Source of the DNA: Caprella mutica
Lineage: Eukaryota > Arthropoda > Malacostraca > Amphipoda > Caprellidae
Assembly (NCBI GenBank): GCA_947561585.1
Contig: CANNZV010001477.1
Span: 87,635 to 151,634 of the forward strand
Direction of reading: 5' to 3'
DNA: 64,000 nt
A program made the translations under genes and the position numbers. Every line of letters begins with the position of its first letter. Position 1 is the first letter of the stretch. Below, piece after piece: positions 36,439-47,399 of the stretch. Under the pieces are notes generated by a model, which saw only the letters and a program-made list of their open reading frames with translations, had not been told where the DNA came from and searched no databases.

Positions 36439-36926
36439 CCTCATTAATGAATATGTCAACAACTTCTTTGGTGTGAGGAATGATAATTGATTTAGCTTCT
36501 TTTGAATTAATGATAATGAACACTGTTCAATATTAAATTATTTTTCAATATTTTTTTTTTTAGATTTAAGTTTTAAAATTTTAGATACAATTATAATTGT
36601 TTTTAGATTTAATTTTCTTATTATTTTTGATTTAATTTAAAAAAAATATTTTATTCTTATGAATTTTTAAATTTAATTAAAAAAAAGGTGAATCGTGTTT
36701 ATTTTTAAATCGCGTCGGCTGTGAAAAATAATATAATCCTCACCCAATTATAGAGCCAACACTCTTATTATTGTTTGATGCTTTGTTCGTTTTTACTGAT
36801 GAATATTAAGCCAATCAGTTGCTTGGCTAAGTAATTAATAATAATCATTCAATTACTCTGTGTAAACGTCAATATTCTCTGGTCCGTGAGAGAGAAAATA
36901 TAACACTATTTATTCAATTATTTATG
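36439..36926. other. no gene seen
   Basis: Very AT-rich, with T- and A-runs at 36540-36690. No element is recognised. Confidence 0.45.
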
Positions 36927-37382
36927 CCCCCATAGGGGCTCTATCCTGAAGATGTCTGTGGTGAATGGAAGAGAAGGGGGGTGGCATCTCTGGGGCCCCA
37001 AACTGTTGTAATTTGGATTATGTATTGTCTTTTTCATTTTTACTGTGTTTGTCAATTTTTTTAACGCTACTTGCTGTTTTAGAGGATAGCGCTAGAGTTA
37101 TGCTCTTCAACTAAGAGGTCTTAGATTTTGTGTTAGGTAGACTCGTAGGCTTCATTTACTATCACCTCTCCATTTCCTTCTTCCATCTCTTTTCGTAACA
37201 TTCCTTGATAAGTGACTTCATTCACGGAGTAGCTTTTCTGCGTTCATGAGCATTATCACCGACTGTTAGAGGGAGTCGATGTTCTTGGAGCCACTTCCTT
37301 TCTGACTGCTTCTTGCAGTCCTCTGTACTTTGATAATAGTTAAAATACCTTTGATTCTGAGCAGACGTTTCACATCCAACGA
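36927..37382 (+). mobile_element. family B dispersed repeat, longest copy (456 bp)
   Basis: Order of blocks: GGGGCTCTATCCTGAAGATG, CCCCAAACTGTTGTAATTTG, TTTAGAGGATAGCGCTAGAG, TAGGTAGACTCGTAGGCTTC, TATCACCTCTCCATTTCC, CTTTCTGACTGCTTCTTGC, and GCAGACGTTTCACATCC at the end. Other copies each cover a subset of these blocks. It has no frame of note. It may be the 3' end of a LINE or an unclassified repeat. Confidence 0.65.
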
Positions 37383-37471
37383 ATAATGACCTCATTTCCT
37401 CATTGTTAGAAGATTTACAGGCAAAGACACATCAAATACAAGACTATATCCTAACTACAATGTAAATGAAC

Positions 37472-39172
37472 TTAATTTCTATGACCCCACCATTACTTCT
37501 TTCTCAATCATCTATGACCCCACCATAACTTTCTCTCAATCATCTATGACCCCACCATAACTTTCTCTCAATCATCTATGACCCCACCATAACTTTCTCT
37601 TAATCTTCTATGGCCCCACCATAACTTTCTCTTAATCTTCTATGGCCCCACCATAACTTTCTCTCTTAATCCTCTATGGCCCCACCATAACTTTCTCTCT
37701 CAATCTTCTATGGCCCCACCATAACTTTCTCTCTCAATCTTCTATGGCCCCACCATAACTTTCTCTTAATCTTCTATGACCCCACCATAACTTTTTCTCT
37801 TAATCTTCTATGGCCCCACCATAACTTTCTCTCTCAATCTTCTATGGCCCCACCATAACTTTCTCTCTTAATCCTCTATGGCCCCACCATAACTTTTTCT
37901 CTTAATCTTCTATGGCCCCACCATAACTTTCTCTCTCAATCTTCTATGGCCCCACCATAACTTTCTCTTAATCTTCTATGACCCCACCATAACTTTTTCT
38001 CTTAATCTTCTATGGCCCCACCATAACTTTCTCTCTCAATCTTCTATGGCCCCACCATAACTTTCTCTCTTAATCTTCTATGGCCCCACCATAACTTTCT
38101 CTCTCAATCTTCTATGGCCCCACCATAACTTTCTCTTAATCTTCTATGACCCCCACCATAACTTTTTCTCTTAATCTTCTATGGCCCCACCATAACTTTC
38201 TCTCTCAATCTTCTATGGCCCCACCATAACTTTCTCTTAATCTTCTATGACCCCACCATAACTTTTTCTCTTAATCTTCTATGGCCCCACCATAACTTTC
38301 TCTCTCAATCTTCTATGGCCCCACCATAACTTTCTCTCTCAATCTTCTATGGCCCCACCATAACTTTCTCTCTTAATCTTCTATGACCCAACCATAACTT
38401 CTCTCTCAATCTTCTATGGCCCCACCATAACTTCTCTCTCAATCTTCTATAGCCCCACCATAACTTTCTCTTAATCTTCTATGGCCCCAGCATAACTTTC
38501 TCTCTTAATCTTCTATGACCCCACCATAACTTTTTCTTAATCTTCTATGGCCCCACCATAACTTTTTCTCTTAAATTTCTATGGCTCCACCATAACTTCT
38601 CTCTCAATCTTCTATGACCCCACCATAACTTTCTCTCTTAATCTTCTATGACCCCACCATAACTTTCTCACTTAATCTTCTATGGCCCCACCATAACTTT
38701 CTCTTAATCTTCTATGGCCCCACCATAACTTTCTCTTAATCTTCTATGACCCCACCATAACTTTCTCTTAATCTTCTATGACCCCACCATAACTTTCTCT
38801 CTTAATCTTCTATGACCCCACCATAACTTTCTCACTTAATCTTCTATGGCCCCACCATAACTTTCTCTTAATCTTCTATGGCCCCACCATAACTTTCTCT
38901 TAATCTTCTATGACCCCACCATAACTTTCTCTTAATCTTCTATGACCCCACCATAACTTTCTCTTAATCTTCTATGACCCCACCATAACTTTCTCACTTA
39001 ATCTTCTATGGCCCCACCATAACTTTCTCTTAATCTTCTATGGCCCCACCATAACTCTCTCTTAATCTTCTATGACCCCACCATAACTTTCTCTTAATCT
39101 TCTATGACCCCACCATAACTTTCTCTCTTTATCTTCTATGACCCCACCATAACTTTTTCTCTGGATATTAAA
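37472..39172 (+). repeat. 1.7-kb tandem array, 30-35-bp unit (about 50 copies)
   Basis: The constant part is CTATGGCCCCACCATAACTT (or GACCCC), joined by a variable spacer TTCTCTTAATCTT, TTCTCTCTCAATCTT or TTCTCTCTTAATCTT. Length varies through 2-bp CT steps. Spacer types come in recurring runs, for example the set ending CTTTTTCTCTTAATC at 37790, 37885, 37985, 38160 and 38265, so blocks were copied. It is the same family as 31320-31540. Confidence 0.98.
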
Positions 39173-39526
39173 TCCCTCACATTCTAATTAATTTATTCAT
39201 TTTCACATCGCCATCTAATTAATTACAAGCTATTTTTCTATCCGTAATCTTTGCGCATCATAGCAATTATCAGTAACTTTTACCGCCAATAATACCTTCA
39301 AGTTACCTCATTAAATTACTCTCTTACAACGGCATTGCCTCTGTTATATTAAACAACTTAGACCTGTTTTATAACAGTGAACTCTAATTTGATATGTTAG
39401 AGGTGAGTTTGGTGACTGTGGTGCATCAATTTGGTGAATAGATTTTAGAAATGATGAGGTGCGACATTGTGTGTATGTGAAATAAGATACTAATGTTAAT
39501 TTATTATATTACAGTATTATTCTCTA
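39173..39526. other. no gene seen
   Basis: AT-rich flank between the CTATGGCC array and the inverted Helitron end. Nothing recognised. Confidence 0.45.
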
Positions 39527-39732
39527 CTAGTGTACTTTCCCGTTAAGAATAACGGGTCATCATCAATACCAATTTATTACCCGTTATTAGGTTACTTTTA
39601 ATGAATTCAAATAAAATAAAAATTTCTGCATAGTCTAATTTACATTCTTCATGTTTAATACCCATAGTGTAAAAGTGGACACAAAATAAATAAATAAACG
39701 CACGAGGGAAACTATTAGGATAGATAAGAACT
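39527..39732 (-). mobile_element. Helitron-type 3' end, copy 2 (inverted)
   Basis: On the minus strand the end is the hairpin CCCGTTATTCTTAACGGG (39539-39556), then AAAGTACA and CTAG (39527-39530), with T next. Sequence matches copy 1 over GATGACCCGTTATTCTTAAC, AATGAATTCAAATAAAATAA-like stretches and TTCCCTCGTGTG-type words further in. The two 3' ends face each other across 3.9 kb. Confidence 0.72.
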
Positions 39733-39735
39733 GAT

Positions 39736-39828
39736 TTTCTTCTCTCCCACTCTTCTCTCCCACTCTTCTCTCCCACTCTCTCACCACTCTTCTCTCCCAC
39801 TCTCTCACCACTCTTCCCTCTCTCCTAT
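39736..39828 (+). repeat. short degenerate CT-rich array, 13-bp unit
   Basis: CTCTTCTCTCCCA units with a longer variant CTCTCACCACTCTTC. It lies directly inside the Helitron-type copy 2. Frames at 39543-39838 on the minus strand (GEKSGR, REWERR) are its translation. Confidence 0.9.
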
Positions 39829-39971
39829 TCACGCACACCCAATAAGGGTTATTTACCGAACGTGTCTGTAGAATGTCTTTCTCGTGGCATCAATTGAGCT
39901 GCTAGAAATTACTTGCACTACTTCTCTCAAAAGTGAAATGTTTGCACTGACATACACCCACAGCATTTGAA

Positions 39972-42712
39972 ACCTTTAATATATCACTATCCATTGAGAG
40001 GAGGTAGGCAGCTACACTTTACAGCATTTAAACCCTTAACAAGTTACTATCTATTGAGAGGAGGTAGGCAGCTACACTTTACAGCATTTAAACCCCTAAC
40101 AAGTTACTATCTATTGAGAGGAGGTAGGCAGCTACACTTTACAGCATTTAAAGCCCTAACAAGTTACTATCTATTGAGAGGAGGTAGGCAGCTACACTTT
40201 ACAGCATTTAAAGCCCTAACAAGTTACTATCTATTGAGAGGAGGTAGGCAGCTACACTTTACAGCATTTAAAGCCCTAACAAGTTACTATCTATTGAGAG
40301 GAGGTAGGCAGCTACACTTTACAGCATTTAAAGCCCTAACAAGTTACTATCTATTGAGAGGAGGTAGGCAGCTACACTTTACAGCATTTAAAGCCCTAAC
40401 AAGTTACTATCTATTGAGAGGAGGTAGGCAGCTACACTTTACAGCATTTAAAGCCCTAACAAGTTACTATCCATTGAGAGGAGGTAGGCAGCTACACTTT
40501 ACAGCATTTAAACCCTTAACAAGTTACTATCCATTGAGAGGAGGTAGGCAGCTACACTTTACAGCATTTAAAGCCCTAACAAGTTACTATCTATTGAGAG
40601 GAGGTAGGCAGCTACACTTTACAGCATTTAAAGCCCTAACAAGTTACTATCCATTGAGAGGAGGTAGGCAGCTACACTTTACAGCATTTAAAGCCCTAAC
40701 AAGTTACTATCCATTGAGAGGAGGTAGGCAGCTACACTTTACAGCATTTAAAGCCCTAACAAGTTACTATCTATTGAGAGGAGGTAGGCAGCTACACTTT
40801 ACAGCATTTAAAGCCCTAACAAGTTACTATCTATTGAGAGGAGGTAGGCAGCTACACTTTACAGCATTTAAACCCTTAACAAGTTACTATCTATTGAGAG
40901 GAGGTAGGCAGCTACACTTTACAGCATTTAAAGCCCTAACAAGTTACTATCTATTGAGAGGAGGTAGGCAGCTACACTTTACAGCATTTAAACCCCTAAC
41001 AAGTTACTATCTATTGAGAGGAGGTAGGCAGCTACACTTTACAGCATTTAAAGCCCTAACAAGTTACTATCTATTGAGAGGAGGTAGGCAGCTACACTTT
41101 ACAGCATTTAAAGCCCTAACAAGTTACTATCCATTGAGAGGAGGTAGGCAGCTACACTTTACAGCATTTAAACCCTTAACAAGTTACTATCTATTGAGAG
41201 GAGGTAGGCAGCTACACTTTACAGCATTTAAAGCCCTAACAAGTTACTATCTATTGAGAGGAGGTAGGCAGCTACACTTTACAGCATTTAAAGCCCTAAC
41301 AAGTTACTATCCATTGAGAGGAGGTAGGCAGCTACACTTTACAGCATTTAAAGCCCTAACAAGTTACTATCCATTGAGAGGAGGTAGGCAGCTACACTTT
41401 ACAGCATTTAAAGCCCTAACAAGTTACTATCTATTGAGAGGAGGTAGGCAGCTACACTTTACAGCATTTAAAGCCCTAACAAGTTACTATCTATTGAGAG
41501 GAGGTAGGCAGCTACACTTTACAGCATTTAAAGCCCTAACAAGTTACTATCCATTGAGAGGAGGTAGGCAGCTACACTTTACAGCATTTAAACCCTTAAC
41601 AAGTTACTATCTATTGAGAGGAGGTAGGCAGCTACACTTTACAGCATTTAAAGCCCTAACAAGTTACTATCTATTGAGAGGAGGTAGGCAGCTACACTTT
41701 ACAGCATTTAAACCCCTAACAAGTTACTATCTATTGAGAGGAGGTAGGCAGCTACACTTTACAGCATTTAAAGCCCTAACAAGTTACTATCTATTGAGAG
41801 GAGGTAGGCAGCTACACTTTACAGCATTTAAAGCCCTAACAAGTTACTATCCATTGAGAGGAGGTAGGCAGCTACACTTTACAGCATTTAAAGCCCTAAC
41901 AAGTTACTATCTATTGAGAGGAGGTAGGCAGCTACACTTTACAGCATTTAAAGCCCTAGCAAGTTACTATCTATTGAGAGGAGGTAGGCAGCTACACTTT
42001 ACAGCATTTAAACCCTTAACAAGTTACTATCTATTGAGAGGAGGTAGGCAGCTACACTTTACAGCATTTAAAGCCCTAACAAGTTACTATCCATTGAGAG
42101 GAGGTAGGCAGCTACACTTTACAGCATTTAAACCCTTAACAAGTTACTATCTATTGAGAGGAGGTAGGCAGCTACACTTTACAGCATTTAAAGCCCTAAC
42201 AAGTTACTATCTATTGAGAGGAGGTAGGCAGCTACACTTTACAGCATTTAAAGCCCTAACAAGTTACTATCCATTGAGAGGAGGTAGGCAGCTACACTTT
42301 ACAGCATTTAAAGCCCTAACAAGTTACTATCTATTGAGAGGAGGTAGGCAGCTACACTTTACAGCATTTAAAGCCCTAACAAGTTACTATCTATTGAGAG
42401 GAGGTAGGCAGCTACACTTTACAGCATTTAAAGCCCTAACAAGTTACTATCCATTGAGAGGAGGTAGGCAGCTACACTTTACAGCATTTAAAGCCCTAAC
42501 AAGTTACTATCCATTGAGAGGAGGTAGGCAGCTACACTTTACAGCATTTAAAGCCCTAACAAGTTACTATCTATTGAGAGGAGGTAGGCAGCTACACTTT
42601 ACAGCATTTAAAGCCCTAACAAGTTACTATCTATTGAGAGGAGGTAGGCAGCTACACTTTACAGCATTTAAAGCCCTAACAAGTTACTATCTATTGAGAG
42701 GAGGTAGGGAGC
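39972..42712 (+). repeat. 2.74-kb tandem array, 60-bp unit (about 46 copies)
   Basis: Each unit has TTACAGCATTTAAAGCCCTA, ACAAGTTACTATCTATTGAG and AGGAGGTAGGCAGCTACACT. There is no insertion or deletion across 2.7 kb, and variation is nearly confined to two places: AAGCCC/AACCCC/AACCCTT and CTATTG/CCATTG. The five-unit pattern at 40861-41160 recurs at 41581-41880 (offset 720 bp, 12 units). A 930-codon frame 39967-42759 runs through with unit ALTSYYLLRGGRQLHFTAFK. It opens only at a TTG, and the repeated part has no ATG, so I do not call a gene. Confidence 0.98.
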
Positions 42713-42715
42713 TTC

Positions 42716-43182
42716 TCTGCCTTTCAATGAAGGGGTTTGACATTTTGATTGATAGATAATTTGAGGAACAAAACCTTGCGTTTATGGAGAAAATCAATAG
42801 TATTTGTAGAGTATTTTCGTAAGTGTTATTATTCTAGTTTTCAATAAATGATTTTGTTTTTATTTTAGAAAAATAAGTATTTTAGTAATGTATTTTAACA
42901 CTATTTAATGCGGATTGTTTTTCTATATCATAAACAGTATTTTTATATCGTTAAATAAATAGGCCTAAATATTCCTATTTTATCCACCAATAAAATACTA
43001 CTTTTGAGTTCTTATTTCCTAGCTAAAAGTAGAACAAAATTGTTATAACTTCTTTTATTGTTTTTTCCTATTTATTTAAGTCTGTTTATACGAATTTTTT
43101 AGACTGAAGCAAAGAAAGATATTTATTTTTCATGTATATTTGTAGTGTTTGCCATCAACATCTGCATGATATTATTGCTACT
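42716..43182. other. no gene seen
   Basis: Very AT-rich after the array. No frame or element. Confidence 0.45.
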
Positions 43183-43184
43183 TA

Positions 43185-43326
43185 GGGTAATTTCCGAGTT
43201 ATCGGACGGTTCCACATTTTCGATCATGAAAGAAAAAAAAATAAGAGTAAACTTTTATTTAATCATTTTATTTTTTCTCACTTGGAAATAGATGTGGAAA
43301 TTGTATGATTAATCGAAAGTTATCTT
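43185..43326. mobile_element. family A element, eroded copy
   Basis: The left end TA-GGGTAATTTCCGAGTTATCG continues with GACGGTTCCACATTTTCG. The right end is worn (GATGTGGAAATTGTATGATT, then AATCGAAAGTTATCTTA) but alignable to the expected inverted arm. The interior is shorter than in intact copies. Confidence 0.65.
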
Positions 43327-43433
43327 ATTAAGAACCTTACAGTTCTTATACTTATTCACTATAATATTCATTATTTTCAAGCGTTGAAATATGATATAGT
43401 CACTGTTTTGATGCGTTGTTTTAAAATTAATTA

Positions 43434-43602
43434 GGGTTGTGACAGTATGCTTTAAAATCATAGATCTTAAGAATATCACAGACGAAATGAAATGGTATCG
43501 AATACTATATACCGCTGGTGTAGAACCATTCAATACTCTTTAATTCTCTCCGTCTATAATATTCTCAGGATCTATGATTTTAAATGCATACTGTCACAAC
43601 CC
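43434..43602 (+). mobile_element. family D MITE, copy 2 (169 bp)
   Basis: TA-GGGTTGTGACAGTATGCTTT at the left and its inverse (GCATACTGTCACAACCC-TA) at the right. The interior contains ATACTATATACCGCTGGTGT. TA flanks at 43432-43433 and 43603-43604. The minus-strand 74-codon frame 43309-43533 crosses its edge and is not a gene. Confidence 0.87.
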
Positions 43603-43604
43603 TA

Positions 43605-44245
43605 GTAATAACCCATTAAATATTTATCAAACTGTATTTATTTCACATTAAATTAAAGCTTTTTCAGAATGATTTTTTTTTTCATTAGTTTGTACCTCTA
43701 TTAGGTAGCAAGTGTATGAACAAGCAAAGAGTTCCGCCTTTTAGAAGAAAGAGCCTTTCCACCTCCACCAAACTGTCCAACTTTGCCAATTTCCTTCCCT
43801 CTTCTCTCTAAAAAAAAAGAACAAATTTATCATCATTGACTGTTTCCATATAAAATCTATTGCTTGAATTAATTGGTTGATGTTTACAGACAAATTAGTA
43901 TTATATCATCCATGTAAAATATAAACTAATTGATTAATATACTTTCAGATTAATTATCTTATTTCTTAAAATTTTAGATGTTTGATTTTGAAGAAATTTT
44001 AGATGTTTTCAAGTTCTTTATTGAAATAGAAATACAGAAATTTTTTCATGTACTTCACAATTAGCAATAGAAAATTTAAAATTTCAAGCCCATATATAAG
44101 TCACACATAATATGAATATATCAGTTATTTAAATGTACAGTTACGTATAATATTTATATACTTAATTCAGATCATAATTTTTGTCCATATTCTAAATAAT
44201 CCCTTTCTACAATTTCTTGTTCATAAATATCAAAAATGTTATTGC
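43605..44245. other. no gene seen
   Basis: AT-rich except for a short mixed patch at 43735-43800. No element is recognised. Confidence 0.45.
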
Positions 44246-44247
44246 TA

Positions 44248-44434
44248 GGGTAAATTACGCATTATCGGTCAGATTCACATCTTCGGTCATATAAGAAAAA
44301 ATGATATTATAATTGTTATTTCATTTTAATTAATCATGGATACCAACTGAAATAAAAATAAAATAATAATTATAATATAATTTTTTCTTATCTGACCGAA
44401 GATGTGAAACTGACCGATAATGCGTAAATTACCC
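44248..44434. mobile_element. family A inverted-repeat element, intact copy (187 bp)
   Basis: GGGTAAATTACGCATTATCG at the left and GCGTAAATTACCC at the right. The arms continue through CACATCTTCGGTCA and AAGAAAAAATGATATTATAA. TA precedes the left end; the right flank has mutated (CCATA). The centre keeps ATCATGGATACCAA of the family hairpin. Confidence 0.86.
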
Positions 44435-44883
44435 CCATACGAATTGTACCACCAAGCGTGTCAATCCTCGTCATCGTGTAACCGAAGTGTGTCAGGTTTA
44501 TTTCCCATTTTACGTCTCAGCTGTGCCCCCCTTTTTTTTAGCTGCAAACCCCCCTTTTTTAGCCATGACTTAAAGGGGGCACACAATTTTTCACTATGAC
44601 GACTGGAACACATCTCCACTTTTAAGTGGTCGAGGGAATTACTAAGATTTATGCATTAAAACTGTCAAGTTTCTAATAAATTCATTCTGGAGACAAACAA
44701 ATTGTAGGAAGGTACACCTAATGCACGAGGTGATAATTTCCTTGCTGTGAATTTTCTGTTTCGAGTTCAAATTAAGAGTGGGTTGGTTATAGTGTAACTT
44801 CTTTCCTATTTCATTTTTTTCCAGAAATTATGGTTGATATAGTGATACCGCTGAGAAATTAGGGTCTAATAGACTAACAGTAT
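44435..44883. other. short hairpin with C/G runs, otherwise nothing
   Basis: At 44522-44584 TGTGCCCCCCTTTTTTTTAG faces TTAAAGGGGGCACA, with a second CCCCCCTTTTTTAGC inside. No other element is seen. A 62541-62590-like segment begins at 44884. Confidence 0.5.
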
Positions 44884-44940
44884 TAGTCGGTTGTACCGCT
44901 AGATGGCGTTGGCACAGATTTGGTGACGAATTTTGTGAAC
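44884..44940 (+). repeat. dispersed 55-bp repeat containing a CTCF-like motif
   Basis: GTTGTACCGCTAGATGGCGT, then AGATTTGGTGACGAAT, is present inverted at 62541-62590. The motif CCGCTAGATGGCG resembles the CTCF site core. Confidence 0.6.
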
Positions 44941-44955
44941 GGAGCTTTAAGTTTT

Positions 44956-44972
44956 CACCGCTAGATGGCGTG
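44956..44972 (+). promoter_or_regulatory. CTCF-like motif
   Basis: CACCGCTAGATGGCGTG, 61 bases after an almost identical motif (44895-44910) and in the same orientation. Matches the general CCGCTAGATGGCG pattern. Binding is not shown. Confidence 0.35.
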
Positions 44973-44974
44973 AT

Positions 44975-45514
44975 TTAACGATTTCCCTCCTGATGGTTTT
45001 GAGCCATGTAATTACATGCTACTTTGAACATGTTAAGCATGGACCATGACGAGAATTTCCGGTCTGGGGCCGCGAACGTTCTACTGTATTTTTTAAAAGT
45101 TATTCTAAATGAATAAAAAAAATAAGGAGGAAGATGGTTGATGCAAAAATGAATAAGGCATTTAAAATCCAATTGTTCGATATTATAAGTTTATTGCCAT
45201 TTTAATTTATAAAAATTGTAGAGGTCCTTTAACGTCTGTCTCAGCAATAGAGGTCACTGATTGGTTAGGTGACAATGACCTCCAAGGCTATTTATGACCT
45301 CCATTGAGGATGCTAGCCCGTTAAACCTGATTGAAAAGATGTACCGCTAGGAGAGAAAAGTTGAGGTGTGGAAGAGTAGACTTAATTCATTGCTAATTAT
45401 AAAAAATATAGAAAACTAAAGATAATTTAGAACAAAAATCTAGAAAGTGTTCATAATTATTCCCATTATTTTCAAATATTATATAATTTGTTATGCTTTT
45501 AGAATTTAACAGAA
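44975..45514. other. no gene recognised
   Basis: A minus-strand 65-codon frame at 44975-45172 has no recognisable domain. GACCTCCAAGG / GACCTCCATTG words repeat at 45268-45305. Confidence 0.45.
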
Positions 45515-45550
45515 GTTCTCAATTGCCAGCATGAGAACAAGTCAATTTCG
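45515..45550 (+). repeat. isolated unit related to the 19-bp array at 46538
   Basis: CAATTGCCAGCATGAGAACA, then AGTCAATT, matches the left edge of the array 1 kb away (ATTGCCAGCATGAGACTGAG, then TCAATT). Confidence 0.6.
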
Positions 45551-45573
45551 AGTGTCGCGATCATATTCTAGAC

Positions 45574-45775
45574 CAGGGTTTCCCAAATTGCTCTGCTGTG
45601 AACCTATGAACCAGAGGTAGGTTCATAGTGAACCCCTTTTGGTTCGTGGCATTTTCAGTATAGTTACAGTATATATATTTTACTTTATTATCAAAGTGTC
45701 GTTTCAATGTAGTTAGTAATTTATTCAGTAATTTTCCGTTTAGGTTGGTGTGAAAGGAAAGTCTGGTTGCCACTG
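45574..45775. mobile_element. 202-bp hAT-like miniature element with 8-bp target duplication
   Basis: TTCTAGAC stands on both sides (45566-45573 and 45776-45783). The ends are CAGGGTTTCCCAAATTG and, inverted, CAGTGGCAACCAGAC. Perfect 8-bp duplications with CAG-type ends are the established hAT signature. The 70-codon minus-strand frame (45561-45773) spans it exactly and could be a remnant of a transposase gene end, but no transposase motif is visible. Confidence 0.85.
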
Positions 45776-45991
45776 TTCTAGACTATCAGATGTGAAGTGA
45801 TATCAGGCCTGATTTAGAATTATTTTTCTTTTGGTTTCAATGCAATAGTAACTGATTTACTATTTTTCATCCATTGCATAGTGAGTGGAAGAGAGTAATT
45901 CTCTAATTAACAAGTTACTATTTTATTGCTACGAATATGAAAATGCACAATTTATCAAAAAGAATGATTGGAAAGAGGGTATAACAAAATA

Positions 45992-46250
45992 TAACTAGAA
46001 CGGGCGGCACTCGTAGAGCGCATACCTTCGCCACCGCTTATAAATAACCTTGAGTACACAATATTCTTTCAGTTATTAAGGACCTTGACCTTTGACCTGA
46101 TCGCTCCCAAAATCTAATCAATTGGTTCCTGGACAATGACCAATCATCATATCAAATTTCAGGCAATTTGGTTGAATACTTTTTCAGTTATGCAAATAAC
46201 AAGATTACAAATAAATCCGACCATAACATAACCTTCCGCACTTTTGCGAA
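45992..46250 (+). mobile_element. family E dispersed repeat, copy 4
   Basis: The head is ACTAGAACGGGCGGCACTCG, then TAGAGCGCATACCTTCGCCA. It is followed by GGACCTTGACCTTTGACC, AATTTGGTTGAATACTTTTT and the end CCGCACTTTTGCGAA. Full length. Confidence 0.82.
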
Positions 46251-46537
46251 TATAATTAATCCACGCTAAGACTGCCTGTTCTCTGACAAAGCTCTTACAT
46301 GTCTATCTGAAGTACTATCGTCACATTTAATAGCTAGGGCTATCCATTGAATAAAACACTTGTGGATATGGGAAGAAACATACATGATGGCATAAAACGG
46401 GCTTTGAGAGTTCCGGTATTTAGGAAACGTTTTTGCTATCATCAGACTGGACACCATTGAGAAACAAATCTTATTTCTGACCCAATAATACAAAGATATA
46501 TTCAATAATTCATAGAAAAAACAAAATGAATCAACAA

Positions 46538-46988
46538 CCAGCATGAGAAGAAATTTATTGCCAGCATGAGACTGAGTCAATTGCCAGCATGATACTGAAT
46601 TGCCAGCATGATACTGAATTGCCAGCATGATACTGAATTGCCAGCATGATACTGAATTGCCAGCATGATACTGAATTGCCAGCATGATACTGAATTGCCA
46701 GCATGATACTGAATTGCCAGCATGATACTGAATTGCCAGCATGATACTGAATTGCCAGCATGATACTGAATTGCCAGCATGATACTGAATTGCCAGCATG
46801 ATACTGAATTGCCAGCATGATACTGAATTGCCAGCATGATACTGAATTGCCAGCATGATACTGAATTGCCAGCATGATACTGAATTGCCAGCATGATACT
46901 GAATTGCCAGCATGATACTGAATTGCCAGCATGATACTGAATTGCCAGCATGATACTGAATTGCCAGCATGATACTGAATTGTCAGCA
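46538..46988 (+). repeat. tandem array, 19-bp unit (about 23 copies)
   Basis: The unit is GCCAGCATGATACTGAATT; about 20 consecutive copies are identical. The first two units on the left carry GAGAAGAAATTTATT and GAGACTGAGTCAATT. Because 19 is not a multiple of 3, all three minus-strand frames stay open (155-234 codons, repeating ML..QYHAGNSVSCWQFSI). None is a gene. Confidence 0.98.
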
Positions 46989-46989
46989 T

Positions 46990-47399
46990 GCGTACAAGTA
47001 TCGAAAGCACACGCTGGCACACCTCTAAAATGTTTATCCCTCATATCTTTTTCAGTTTGTATTTTTACAGCTAGTGAGTGATGTTGGCAGAGGAATAAAA
47101 ATGAACTGTAAAAATATTCCCAGAACACGTTTGGGACATGTGTGATTGGTATGGAGAAACTATTTGAATTGTCATCAAAAACGGGAAAATTGTAAATAGA
47201 GCATTGGTAATTAATTTACAATAAGGATTCGTTCATTGATTTTCAAAGCCTGTCCAATAGTTCGATGTCTTGCTTATCAGATGCCAGAAGAAATCTATTG
47301 CACGCTTTGAAAAAATTGGAACATTCCCAAAATGATCTTGAAACAAAAGTCTATCGGCAACAAAACACTTCATTGTGAGCCAAAAATGCCAAGGAAATG
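46990..47399. other. no gene seen
   Basis: Spacer between two arrays. The frames that cross it start inside the arrays. Confidence 0.45.

Noticed and set aside
37472..39172. CRISPR-like repeat plus variable spacer
   Set aside because: The 13-15-bp spacers differ only by CT steps and are not unique sequences.
39967..42759. 930-codon open frame as a repetitive protein gene
   Set aside because: It exists because the unit is 60 bp and lacks stops. It starts at TTG, has no ATG in the repeated part, and shows no signal peptide, flanking exon or promoter. Kept as a finding only.
46266..47128. Three overlapping minus-strand frames of 155-234 codons
   Set aside because: All are the same 19-bp repeat read in three phases. 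The flanking non-repeat parts have no recognisable domain.
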